Of a stretch of 64,000 nt of DNA, positions 1 through 7,440 are shown piece after piece. Source of the stretch: Frigoriflavimonas asaccharolytica. Its GTDB lineage: Bacteria > Bacteroidota > Bacteroidia > Flavobacteriales > Weeksellaceae. Each line of letters opens with the position of its first letter. Positions within the stretch are counted from its first letter, which is position 1. The notes under the pieces were generated by a model. The model searched no databases, was not told where the DNA came from, and was given only the letters and a program-made list of their open reading frames with translations. The stretch lies in assembly GCF_013294015.1 (NCBI RefSeq), contig NZ_JABSNO010000012.1, positions 1 to 64,000 on the forward strand, in the 5' to 3' direction. The position numbers and the translations under genes are program-made.

Positions 1-384
1 ACGAGTAGAAAAGGCGGAAGAGAGGTTGATAGAAGCGAATTTGCAGACGCAGTTTCCGAAAATAATGAACGCTACAAAGCCAACGCACAATTGTACCGAA
101 AACGGCAAGAGATTAATGAGCATATTTTCGGTACAATCAAGCGACAATGGGGATATAACCACACAAATTTAACGGGATTGGAGAAAGTAAATGGCGAACA
201 CAGCTTGATCATGCTGGTCTACAACATCAAACGAGCGATGAATATTCTGGGCGTTCCGGAATTAATTGCGAAACTCAAAAACTGGAAGTCGCCTTACAAA
301 GCGAAGTCTTGTTTTGTTCTTGAAACGACTTATTTTGAGCTTGTTTTCGGTTATGTAAAAAATACATTATCAATTGCAGCCTAA
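1..384 (+). CDS. IS1182-family transposase, C-terminal fragment (5' end outside window)
   Basis: The frame is open from base 1 and ends with TAA at 382-384, giving 127 residues of a longer protein. The segment YRKRQEINEHIFGTIKRQWG (about residues 31-50 of the fragment) has the spacing of the last catalytic region of IS4/IS1182-like DDE enzymes, with a Glu followed by a Lys seven residues later. The part after it (LVYNIKRAMNILG) is the usual helical tail. The enzyme would cut and join IS ends. Nothing in the visible part looks broken, but whether the whole gene is intact cannot be judged. A TTG at 91 is internal and not the true start. Confidence 0.85.
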   Translation, partial: TSRKGGREVDRSEFADAVSENNERYKANAQLYRKRQEINEHIFGTIKRQWGYNHTNLTGLEKVNGEHSLIMLVYNIKRAMNILGVPELIAKLKNWKSPYKAKSCFVLETTYFELVFGYVKNTLSIAA

Positions 385-474
385 AAAACAGCGTGCTTAA
401 AAACGCATTTATTGAGGTTTGAAAGGTTGATTAAATTGAATAATTAGGTGAAAATTGAGTTTTTTCACAGCCTG
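1..474 (+). mobile_element. IS1182-type insertion sequence, 3' part only
   Basis: This stretch carries the C-terminal coding part of a DDE transposase plus about 90 bp of AT-rich sequence after its stop codon. The left part lies outside the window, so inverted-repeat ends and a target duplication cannot be paired. The right end is guessed at about 474, just before the cassette-like palindrome that starts near 480; the boundary is inference. Confidence 0.5.
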
Positions 475-481
475 ACGTTTG

Positions 482-608
482 GCGGCTTGCAGAAGTGGCG
501 AACTTCGTAACCGATTATTTTCGGCTAAGATAAAATTTCTTGCGAAAGATAAACGTGAATTTACCAAATATTTCGCCATTTTTGCAAACCGCTGTTACCG
601 GCTGTCGC
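482..608. repeat. attC-like imperfect palindrome at the 3' end of the 611-1102 gene
   Basis: Two 21-bp arms, 482-502 and 572-592, are inverted copies with three mismatches (core GGCGAA ... TTCGCC) around a roughly 70-bp centre. Right after the second arm comes GTTACCGGCTGTCGC (594-608), which touches the stop codon of the lipoprotein gene at 611. This resembles the recombination sites that end gene cassettes, where a folded palindrome follows each short gene. The core does not match the classical integron consensus (GTTRRRY) and no integrase is visible, so the cassette reading is inference. Confidence 0.55.
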
Positions 609-610
609 TC

Positions 611-1102
611 TCATTCAAACAAATATCCTTTAGAACCTCTTTTTAATTTTTTCAGATAGATTAACTTGTTTTCGATGATTTTTAAAGTATCGATATTCCA
701 AATAGAATAGAGTTCTTCTTGGTTGCTATTCATCGTTCTTCCGTCAAATATTTTTCGATCTTTTGTGCTTCGATATTTTTCTGACAGAAATAAGCAGTTA
801 GAATTATTAAAATAAGGTAAGTTGAAATTAAATATACTGTCAGTTAAAATTATTGAGTTTTGAATTCTATGATATTTTTTTTTGAATACAATTTTTCTAT
901 ATTTTTCGTCAATATTTGTGCAAAAGAATTCATTAGTAATCTCCAAATCTTCAGTATCAATGATCTTAATTTCAAGTCTTCTGTTTTCAGTTTTTGCCGT
1001 GAATTTTTTCCCAATTAATTCATTAGTATTTGTCTTATTAGATGAACAAGAAAGTATCATCCAAAAACTAAAAAGATAGATGACTAATTTTTCCAAGTTC
1101 AT
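611..1102 (-). CDS. small lipoprotein, unknown function
   Basis: Predicted 163-residue protein starting with a lipoprotein signal: hydrophobic LVIYLFSFWMILSC with the lipobox cysteine at residue 19, then SSNKTNTNE. I chose the ATG at 1102-1100 because it places the signal peptide at the N terminus; an upstream in-frame ATG at 1171 would add 23 unlikely residues. The mature part is about 145 residues, rich in Lys, Asn and Ile, with no family I recognise. The gene lies alone between inverted copies of a 15-bp motif (594-608 and 1122-1136), as a cassette gene would. It is probably anchored in a membrane; its role is unknown. Confidence 0.6.
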   Translation of the reverse strand: MNLEKLVIYLFSFWMILSCSSNKTNTNELIGKKFTAKTENRRLEIKIIDTEDLEITNEFFCTNIDEKYRKIVFKKKYHRIQNSIILTDSIFNFNLPYFNNSNCLFLSEKYRSTKDRKIFDGRTMNSNQEELYSIWNIDTLKIIENKLIYLKKLKRGSKGYLFE

Positions 1103-1121
1103 TTTATGATGGTTTTTTTTT

Positions 1122-1136
1122 GCGATTGCCGGTAAC
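1122..1136 (-). repeat. inverted copy of the cassette-boundary motif
   Basis: GCGATTGCCGGTAAC is the reverse complement of GTTACCGGCAATCGC, which matches GTTACCGGCTGTCGC at 594-608 in 13 of 15 positions. It lies 19 bp upstream of the lipoprotein start, so the two copies bracket the gene (about 543 bp end to end). Confidence 0.55.
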
Positions 1137-1146
1137 TTGCATATAT

Positions 1147-1207
1147 GTATCATAAAATGATACATATCCACCCAAATTTGTAGAGATATGTATCACAAAA
1201 GTGATAC
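1147..1207. promoter_or_regulatory. pair of operator-like palindromes GTATCAY-N3/4-RTGATAC
   Basis: GTATCAT-AAA-ATGATAC (1147-1163) and GTATCAC-AAAA-GTGATAC (1190-1207) are perfect 7-bp inverted repeats whose centres are about 43 bp apart, close to four helical turns. Such paired sites are typical for a dimeric helix-turn-helix repressor. They lie upstream of the lipoprotein gene (reading left). No regulator gene is adjacent; the TA pair at 1472-1983 has its 3' end towards them. Function is inferred from symmetry only. Confidence 0.5.
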
Positions 1208-1471
1208 TTTATTTAAAAACAAATATAGTTTAAAATTCCGCAAGCTTTCAATAAAACTTCACCTTTTAGATTCATCATTCATTCATTCCACTTTGCTAAT
1301 TACAACCTCGCGCTGTACAAAGTCTCCCGACTTTAAGTTACGTGCACAACTCACTAAAATTGCATTTATAGTTGAGGCATCCGTGCTTTCAGAAACAAGC
1401 ACAAGAAACCAAGAAATCTATTTCTCAAGAAACCTAATAACAAAGAATTTTCCGAGTACATCTTTTAAATA
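1208..1471. other. no convincing gene between the palindromes and the TA pair
   Basis: Together with the palindromes this makes 369 bp without a supported gene. A forward frame (1188-1475) begins inside the second palindrome and resembles no family. A short hairpin AAAGTC-TCCC-GACTTT occurs near 1319. The stretch may be the remains of something lost, but I see nothing definable. Confidence 0.4.
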
Positions 1472-1771
1472 TTAAAATTTCAGATCTTTTGGATTCATTT
1501 TATTTCCCCAAAAAGTTAAAATCTCTATCACTTCATTTTTTAAACGATAATAAAGAGCAAAATTTGTCAAAATTAGAACTCTTCTCACTTCATTATTTGT
1601 ATTTTCCACAATAATTCCGATGAGAGGATTTGCAATTAATAAAGATTCCATGTAGATAACTTCTTCAATAATCTTCTCTGAATAAGTTGAAGATTTATTG
1701 TTTTCAATCCAAAAATCCAGGTTTTTATAATATTGTTCCTCAGCTTCTGGTGTCCACTTTACCGTGAACAT
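1472..1771 (-). CDS. RelE/ParE-family toxin
   Basis: Predicted 99-residue protein with the RelE/ParE pattern: an N-terminal strand (FTVKWTPEAEEQ), two helices, then strands with VRRVLILTNFALYYRL and a final EILTFWGNK. ParE members poison gyrase and RelE members cut mRNA on ribosomes; the sequence alone does not separate the two. Its start overlaps the 3' end of the upstream small gene by 13 bp, the usual arrangement with the antitoxin first and translational coupling. The ATG at 1771-1769 is the natural start. Length and position fit a complete toxin. Confidence 0.8.
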   Translation of the reverse strand: MFTVKWTPEAEEQYYKNLDFWIENNKSSTYSEKIIEEVIYMESLLIANPLIGIIVENTNNEVRRVLILTNFALYYRLKNEVIEILTFWGNKMNPKDLKF

Positions 1772-1983
1772 AGCAGTTTAGCTTTTTGATGCACAGATTC
1801 GCTATCTTTTAATTCTCCTTTATTTGCTTGCTCCAATCCTGTTCTTATAGATTCCATCTCCTCTATTGAAACAGAAACTTTTTGCTCAATATCTTTTCTT
1901 TCAAAAGAAACCTGCATCTTTTTTAGTAAATTTTCCAAAAATGTCTGCTCTTCGAAAGAATTGGTGTGTATTAGAATTGCCAT
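1759..1983 (-). CDS. antitoxin partner of the RelE/ParE toxin
   Basis: A 74-residue, highly charged protein (many Glu and Lys) with an N-terminal strand AILIHTNSFEEQTFLENLLKK, then IEEMESIRTGLEQANKGEL. It has no clear DNA-binding domain, but size, charge and a 13-bp overlap with the downstream toxin make it the likely antitoxin, which would wrap and inactivate the toxin. The ATG at 1983-1981 is the only sensible start. No TAnnTTTG box was found just upstream. The antitoxin call is mostly from context. Confidence 0.7.
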   Translation of the reverse strand: MAILIHTNSFEEQTFLENLLKKMQVSFERKDIEQKVSVSIEEMESIRTGLEQANKGELKDSESVHQKAKLLCSR

Positions 1984-2068
1984 AAATTGGTATTATATAA
2001 TTAAATTATTAACAATTAAACTTACGAAATCTAAATTTAAATGATGAAATAAATATTATCATTTGCTA

Positions 2069-3250
2069 TTACTTCTCAAAAAAACCGATAGAGCTCCCAA
2101 TCCATATCGCATCTTTCTTGTTAAAATCTACATTCACCATTGCCACTTTCGTCATGCGCACAAGATTGTCCATCAGCGTTGGTGTAGCATCTTCCTCCTT
2201 CCAAAGGAAAAGCATACGGATCTCGGCTTTAGAATATTCACCATTCGTATCCAAAAATAAGGGCTCATAATGAACTTTTCTTTGTAGAATAAAATTTTCT
2301 TTATCCTCAATAGCATCAATAGTTTCCTGCGTAGGATCTAGATTTACCCCACTTCCTGCAAAAGAAAACAAAGGTTTCAATACAAAATTCTTCAAATCTT
2401 CTGTCGCAGGAAAATCGGGTACAAAATAACTCTTCGGTACAGAATCGTGCTCCAGCAGCGGCAATATATATTTAGAAATCTTAAAAAACCAATTCGGATG
2501 CGTGATCCATTTTACCTCCACATCTTCCCGAAAATCAAATTCGGTCACAAGATCTGGTATATTATCAATCTCATCAAAGATCACCCTATTATAAATTCTA
2601 TGGATCGGAATTAATTTCCCCTCATTCTCATAAAACAATTTCTTACCCTGCTTTTTTACTTTCGTCAAACATACCGTTTTGATACCCAAATACTTTTCCG
2701 TCAACGCAAAATCTACAGCAGTTTTCTGTTTCTCTGGATAAATTTCTAACAAGATCACATTCTCAGGATTCTCTTCCCCAACAATCACATCCTTCAAAAA
2801 TTGAATATACTGCGGCTTCGGCATAGAATTCCGAAGATCTTGCAAGAAAGGATACACCTCAGAAATCACCCCTTCATATTCCTCTTGAAAGGCATACAAA
2901 GTAGGGAAGGCTTGCAATTCTATCAGTTGAGGTACAATTTCGCCCGCTTCATTTTTACAAATTCCAAAATCTATCGCTAGAAAATGTGGTTTTGCATTAT
3001 CATTCGGCACCTTACAATTTTCTGGAATGGCTTTCGCAAAAACCTCTTCAGGAATCTTTTTTATTTGTGCTACAATGGTTTCGCAAGCATCGTCTAGTTT
3101 ATTCTTAAAATCTTTAGATAAAAAAATAGGACTCTCAGATAGTCGAAATCCTGCTTCTATACCAGCATTGTCTCTTATTTTATCTTGCGTCAATTGGTAT
3201 TTTTCCTTAGAAAATTCTTCGTTGAATTGTTGTCTGTATTTTTGTATCAT
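2069..3250 (-). CDS. permuted-looking ATP-grasp ligase
   Basis: Predicted 393-residue soluble protein. Residues 216-229 (IHRIYNRVIFDEID) resemble a signature of glutathionylspermidine-synthase-like and circularly permuted ATP-grasp proteins. Residues 291-301 (LKPLFSFAGSG) look like the ATP-grasp lysine and glycine loop, and 322-326 (LQRKV) like the hinge strand. The acidic metal-binding residues are harder to place, perhaps in KAEIRMLFLW (341-350). It would join a carboxylate to an amine using ATP. It is the last gene of the eight-gene cluster, separated from its neighbour by 255 bp, so it may have its own promoter. I rate the ATP-grasp fold as likely and the substrate as unknown. Confidence 0.65.
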   Translation of the reverse strand: MIQKYRQQFNEEFSKEKYQLTQDKIRDNAGIEAGFRLSESPIFLSKDFKNKLDDACETIVAQIKKIPEEVFAKAIPENCKVPNDNAKPHFLAIDFGICKNEAGEIVPQLIELQAFPTLYAFQEEYEGVISEVYPFLQDLRNSMPKPQYIQFLKDVIVGEENPENVILLEIYPEKQKTAVDFALTEKYLGIKTVCLTKVKKQGKKLFYENEGKLIPIHRIYNRVIFDEIDNIPDLVTEFDFREDVEVKWITHPNWFFKISKYILPLLEHDSVPKSYFVPDFPATEDLKNFVLKPLFSFAGSGVNLDPTQETIDAIEDKENFILQRKVHYEPLFLDTNGEYSKAEIRMLFLWKEEDATPTLMDNLVRMTKVAMVNVDFNKKDAIWIGSSIGFFEK

Positions 3251-3505
3251 TCGGTAATAATATTAGTTTTTAATAAAGAAAAGGTTGAAAGAATTTTTAA
3301 GCATAAAGGGAACAAAAGCTAAAGAAGTTAAAACAAATTTAAAAGAGAAAATAAATATTTCATACTTATTTTATCCTAAAATTCATTCTATAAATTCAAT
3401 AATAGTAATCTGCACTTCTCAATTTTTATTTACTTCAAAAATGGCGAATCTTCAATTTGTGCTTAGCATTTTAAATAAAGTTTGATAATGCTCTAAGTGT
3501 AGATT
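3251..3505. other. gap inside the ligase cluster
   Basis: 255 bp of AT-rich sequence upstream of the 2069-3250 gene. A forward frame (3285-3485) is low-complexity and lacks a good start. No hairpin or TAnnTTTG box stands out. It probably contains a promoter for the last ligase gene, which is inference from its size. Confidence 0.3.
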
Positions 3506-4339
3506 TTACGCAGGCACAGCATTATTTTTCATAATATTTTCTGTGGCATGCTGCAGAAATCTTGGTAAAATTTGCTGTTGTGTGAGTACTATTTTATCAT
3601 CATCATTCAAGCGATCTACGGTTTGCAAAAATTTTTCTTTTCCGTATGCTTCTATCATGGCGTCTCTGTTCTTTTTTACCTCCAGATTTTTCATCATCCC
3701 TTCTGGATCAGCTTCTGGATGAAATTGTGTGCCAAAAATTTCTTTAGAAAATTTCACCGCCATCACCGCTCTATCTAAGTGTATGTGTGGTCGCATTTTC
3801 TCTAATGCCATGATCTCCATACCCAATTTTTCAAAACGTGCTTTGTTCGGTTCTACAAATTGATAAGCTCTAGAATCTACTGCATAGAAAGGTTCTGGTA
3901 AATTTTTTAATACAAAATCTTGCTCTCCTTCCACTGTTTTATGCATCGGCATTACCCCAAAAGAATAAGATTTTCTTTTGCAAATATTGCCTAATTTCCA
4001 ATGGATACTCGCAATCTGAAAGGAATGACAGATAAGAAAAGCGAATTTTTTGTCTTCGTTTTCTATGTTGTGATTATAAAGGTCATTCAAAAATTTAGCG
4101 TAGGGTTTTTCCCACGGATGTCCTTGTTTGTGAGGTGTGCCTGGTCCACCAGAAGAGATGAAGATATCAAAATCTTTTACTTCTGGTATTTCATTTTTAA
4201 ATCTTACATCAAATACGTGAATTTCTATATTCTCTTCCGCAATATTTTTATAATGCTCTGCAATTTCTTTTATGTTTCGCATTCCTTGGTTTGCCCTGTT
4301 ATTGTTCATATCCAAGAGTGCAATGTTGATCGTCTTCAT
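3506..4339 (-). CDS. class I glutamine amidotransferase-like protein
   Basis: Predicted 277-residue protein with the class I (triad) glutaminase layout: SSGGPGTP (62-69) near the oxyanion region, a nucleophile Cys104 in FLICHSFQ, and His207 and Glu209 in FGTQFHPEADPE. The cysteine context is C-H-S-F rather than the common G-x-C-x-G, so it may hydrolyse something other than glutamine, for example a gamma-glutamyl product. Family members release ammonia for a partner or cut gamma-glutamyl bonds. It sits 46 bp downstream of the YbdK-like ligase, which suggests it supplies ammonia to, or trims products of, these ligases. A C-terminal extension of about 65 residues follows the triad. Confidence 0.8.
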   Translation of the reverse strand: MKTINIALLDMNNNRANQGMRNIKEIAEHYKNIAEENIEIHVFDVRFKNEIPEVKDFDIFISSGGPGTPHKQGHPWEKPYAKFLNDLYNHNIENEDKKFAFLICHSFQIASIHWKLGNICKRKSYSFGVMPMHKTVEGEQDFVLKNLPEPFYAVDSRAYQFVEPNKARFEKLGMEIMALEKMRPHIHLDRAVMAVKFSKEIFGTQFHPEADPEGMMKNLEVKKNRDAMIEAYGKEKFLQTVDRLNDDDKIVLTQQQILPRFLQHATENIMKNNAVPA

Positions 4340-4385
4340 TTAATAATCTTTTAAGATGGCAAAATTACAAAAATTGAAATTAGAC

Positions 4386-5495
4386 TTAAGATTCTGGTAC
4401 CATTCCATATTCGGTTTCACTAATCATATAATCTACCACAGCTTTCAGATCGCCTGTTTCTTTCAATACCTGCAATTGTCTGTCTGCTCCAGTTCCGCGT
4501 TCCATGATGGTCCAAGCGTAATTGACCTCATCTCTGCAGTCCAATTCGTCTACCACATCATCTATAAAATCTAGAAGTTCTTTTAATAAATCTTTGTAGG
4601 GCACGCTTTCTTCTTTACCAAAATCTATCAGATGAGAATTGATACCATCTTTTGCAGCACGCCATTTATTTTCTTGCAACAATAATCTTCTATAACTTCG
4701 GAAGCTCAAATTTTGTTTGTGAAGCTTGTGAATTTTGGCAACCAAACATTGCATGATTGCAGCCAGACACACGGTTTCATCCAAACGCATGGGCATATCG
4801 CAAATTCTAAATTCTATGGTTGGATAGAAAGGATGTACACGAAGATCCCACCATATTTTTTTGGCATTATCTATCGTTCCTGTTTTCACCAATAGGTTTA
4901 CATAATCATCAAATTCGCCAACACTACTAAAGTAACTCGGAATACCTGTTCTCGGAAATTTAACGAAAACTTGTTGTCTATAAGATTTAAAACCTGTATT
5001 TCTACCTACCCAAAACGGGGAATTTGTAGAGAGCGCAAATACATGCGGCAAGAAATAGCGCATGACATTTTGTATTTTCACACCTTCTTCTCTGCTTGGA
5101 ATTCCAATATGAACATGCAAACCGAAAATTAAATTTCCTCTTGCAACATCTCCCATATCATCTACAATTTTTATGTAGCGTTCTCCTTGCGTAATGGAGT
5201 TTGTTTCCCAATTGGAAAACGGATGTGTGCCACCACCAGAAACGCGAAGGTTTTGATCGTGTGCAGTTTTGATGAGGTGCTTTCTAAGCATGGTTAATTC
5301 TGCTCGTGCTTCTTTGATGTTCCCACAAATACCAGTCTCCATTTCAATCATGGATTCGTGCATTTCATGCTTCAAATTTTCGCTGAGAACTGCTTTTCCA
5401 CCTTCAATAATTTTGGATACATGCGACACCAAATCTCTCGTATCTTTATCAATAATTTGGTATTCTTCTTCTATCCCGATTGTAAATTTATGCAT
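4386..5495 (-). CDS. YbdK/GCS2-type carboxylate-amine ligase
   Basis: Predicted 369-residue enzyme of the glutamate-cysteine ligase type 2 (COG2170) family. Visible marks are the acidic GIEEEYQIID near the N terminus (E9-E11), EMHESMIEMETG (44-55), GGGTHPF (87-93) and LHVHIGIPS (126-134), which provide metal and nucleotide ligands. The enzyme activates a carboxylate, classically the gamma-carboxyl of glutamate, with ATP and joins it to an amine such as cysteine. Length matches YbdK. It stands 77 bp downstream of an ATP-grasp gene and 46 bp upstream of the amidotransferase-like gene. The actual amine is unknown; YbdK-like proteins are often only weak gamma-glutamylcysteine synthetases. Confidence 0.9.
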   Translation of the reverse strand: MHKFTIGIEEEYQIIDKDTRDLVSHVSKIIEGGKAVLSENLKHEMHESMIEMETGICGNIKEARAELTMLRKHLIKTAHDQNLRVSGGGTHPFSNWETNSITQGERYIKIVDDMGDVARGNLIFGLHVHIGIPSREEGVKIQNVMRYFLPHVFALSTNSPFWVGRNTGFKSYRQQVFVKFPRTGIPSYFSSVGEFDDYVNLLVKTGTIDNAKKIWWDLRVHPFYPTIEFRICDMPMRLDETVCLAAIMQCLVAKIHKLHKQNLSFRSYRRLLLQENKWRAAKDGINSHLIDFGKEESVPYKDLLKELLDFIDDVVDELDCRDEVNYAWTIMERGTGADRQLQVLKETGDLKAVVDYMISETEYGMVPES

Positions 5496-5572
5496 AAAAA
5501 ATCATGATTATAAAGTTAAAGTAATTATTTAGCAATCAACATATATTATTGATTGCTAAACAATTATAAATG

Positions 5573-6529
5573 TTACTTAATTGTATTTTTAACGAAGCTT
5601 CCCCAAGAGATATTAGGTTTTCCTGGCTTGTATTCTTTGGCTTTTTCTATCGCAAATTTTGCAGCATGTTCTACCACCCAAGCAAAATTTTCTTCGCCCA
5701 CAGATTTTAAATCTGCATCTGGTGCCGGATTACAAAAATCTATCGCGTAGGGAATTCCATCTTTTACTGCAAATTCTACGGTATTAAAATCATACCCTAA
5801 AGCTTCATTCATCTTAATGGTATAATCATGAATTGTTTTAAGAATATCTTTTAGCTGTTTTCCTTCATATTTAGATTCTGTTACGTATCTTAAATGATGA
5901 GGATTTCTTGGTTCGTAAGGCATAATGTGCACGTGTTTTTTGCCCAAACAATAAACTCTATAGTAATCTTCAAATACAATTTCTTCTTGCATCATCATTA
6001 CCAATTCTCCAGTTTCTTCTAGTTTTTCCCAAAGTTCTTCGGCGTTTTCTACTCTGTAAACGCTTTTCCAACCACCGCCATCATGTGGTTTTATGTAAGC
6101 AGGAAATCCAACATAATTAAAGATATAATCCCAATCCTGCGGAAATTTCAAATTTCTAAAAGATGTTTCTGTCGTGTTTTCTGGCATTGCTTTAGAAGGC
6201 AGAAGCACAGTATTTGGCAAAGGAATTCCCAAAGTTTTCATCAAACAATTGTTGAAGAATTTTTCGTCTGCGCTCCACCAAAAGGGATTGTTCATCACGT
6301 ATGTTCCCATCAAGGCTTCGTTTTTTAGATAAGCTCTGTAAAATGGAACGTCTTGTGAAATTCTATCGATTATTACTGCATATCCATAATCTCCTGCTTG
6401 CTCTAGTTTGTCTATTTGTACTGCTTCTGCAACTACATCTCCTTTTCCTAGTTCATTCACTTTATCTATGAAAGCCCATGGAAATGTGTCTTCCATTCCG
6501 AATAAAATTCCTACTTTTTTTGGTGCCAT
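5573..6529 (-). CDS. ATP-grasp ligase
   Basis: Predicted 318-residue ATP-grasp enzyme. It has an N-terminal pre-ATP region (VGILFGMEDTFPWAFIDKVN), the lysine and glycine loop AYIKPHDGGGWKSVYRV (K147, GGG 151-153), a hinge VMMMQEEI (178-184), and the metal-binding end NTVEFAVKDGIPYAIDFCNP with E252, D264 and N267. These are all the parts needed for activity. Such enzymes form an acyl phosphate and then an amide or thioester. It lies between the esterase (167 bp upstream) and the YbdK-like ligase (77 bp downstream). The acyl and amine substrates cannot be read from the sequence. Confidence 0.88.
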   Translation of the reverse strand: MAPKKVGILFGMEDTFPWAFIDKVNELGKGDVVAEAVQIDKLEQAGDYGYAVIIDRISQDVPFYRAYLKNEALMGTYVMNNPFWWSADEKFFNNCLMKTLGIPLPNTVLLPSKAMPENTTETSFRNLKFPQDWDYIFNYVGFPAYIKPHDGGGWKSVYRVENAEELWEKLEETGELVMMMQEEIVFEDYYRVYCLGKKHVHIMPYEPRNPHHLRYVTESKYEGKQLKDILKTIHDYTIKMNEALGYDFNTVEFAVKDGIPYAIDFCNPAPDADLKSVGEENFAWVVEHAAKFAIEKAKEYKPGKPNISWGSFVKNTIK

Positions 6530-6696
6530 AAATTTTGATTTTTAATTTTTATATTTTTATATTATTTGTCTTTAATCAACTTTTTGATTTTTAATTTTGA
6601 ACGCAGCGCGCGCAAAAGTTTTTTTTAAAAAATCCTTCGTCTTTGTCTCGTAGAGCCACTTCATGTAGCAAAGTTAATGCTGGTAGCAATATTTTT

Positions 6697-7410
6697 TTAA
6701 GAAAAAAATCTCCCCACAAACATTGGGAATACCATTCTCCAAAGTGGCCAATCGTGCCCGATCCATTGTCTTTCGTCATACCAATTGTTGATGCCTTTTG
6801 AATTTAAAATTTGAGCCATTTCTTTGGTTTGCTCTTTACAAATATCTTGGTCTGATGTGCTTAAAACAATATGCATGTGTTTATATTTCCAAGCTTCATC
6901 ATTTTTCACAAATTCTCTCGGACAATTGAAATAAACCAATTCATCATCGTATCCATCCATAAAACTTCTGATCGTAAATGCGCCAGAAAGACAAAATAAA
7001 TGTGAAAATAAATCTGGATATCTAAAAGCTAAATTGGATGCGTGATATCCACCAAAACTTGCTCCTGCAGCACCGATTCTATGTGTTTGATGCGCTTTTT
7101 GAAGATAAGGAATAAACTCCTGAATCATAAATTGCACCCATTTTTCGTAGTTTCTGATGCGATCTGCAGGATGTATATTCTTGTCGTACAAACTATATTT
7201 ATCAATAGTTTGGATGTTGTATAATTTAATTTTCCCCTCATCTACCCATTGTTGCACGCTTTCGTTTAATTTAAAATCAAAATTTTGTGTGTAATCTCCT
7301 TTCGTGGTGGGAAACATGACGATAGGCATACCAAAATGTCCGGTAACTTCTACATCTAAACTCATCCCAAGAATGTGAGAATAAAAATTTGTGTGCTCTA
7401 TTTGTGGCAT
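6697..7410 (-). CDS. esterase-family alpha/beta hydrolase
   Basis: Predicted 237-residue protein of the esterase D-like family (PF00756 type). The nucleophile elbow is GAAGASFGGYH with Ser118; an acid at Asp187 or Asp189 (STSDQD) and His219 (IGHDWPLW) complete the triad. There is no signal peptide, so it should be cytoplasmic. Esterases of this family often sit in ATP-grasp clusters and could release or transfer an acyl or peptidyl product. It is 30 bp downstream of the larger ATP-grasp gene, consistent with one transcript. A small overlapping frame at 6591-6779 is not a gene. Confidence 0.85.
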   Translation of the reverse strand: MPQIEHTNFYSHILGMSLDVEVTGHFGMPIVMFPTTKGDYTQNFDFKLNESVQQWVDEGKIKLYNIQTIDKYSLYDKNIHPADRIRNYEKWVQFMIQEFIPYLQKAHQTHRIGAAGASFGGYHASNLAFRYPDLFSHLFCLSGAFTIRSFMDGYDDELVYFNCPREFVKNDEAWKYKHMHIVLSTSDQDICKEQTKEMAQILNSKGINNWYDERQWIGHDWPLWRMVFPMFVGRFFS

Positions 7411-7440
7411 ATTTTATAGTTTTTTTGTTTTTAATTACTG

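Noticed and set aside
482-1136. Classical integron
   Set aside because: The core sites do not fit GTTRRRY, only one unit is present and no integrase gene is visible.
1188-1475. Forward frame of 95 codons
   Set aside because: It starts inside an operator-like palindrome, resembles no family and has no promoter.
3285-3485. Forward frame in the ligase cluster gap
   Set aside because: Low complexity, no ATG, and antisense to the direction of the cluster.
6591-6779. Leftward frame of 62 codons
   Set aside because: It overlaps the 3' part of the esterase gene in another frame and reads like random AT-rich sequence.
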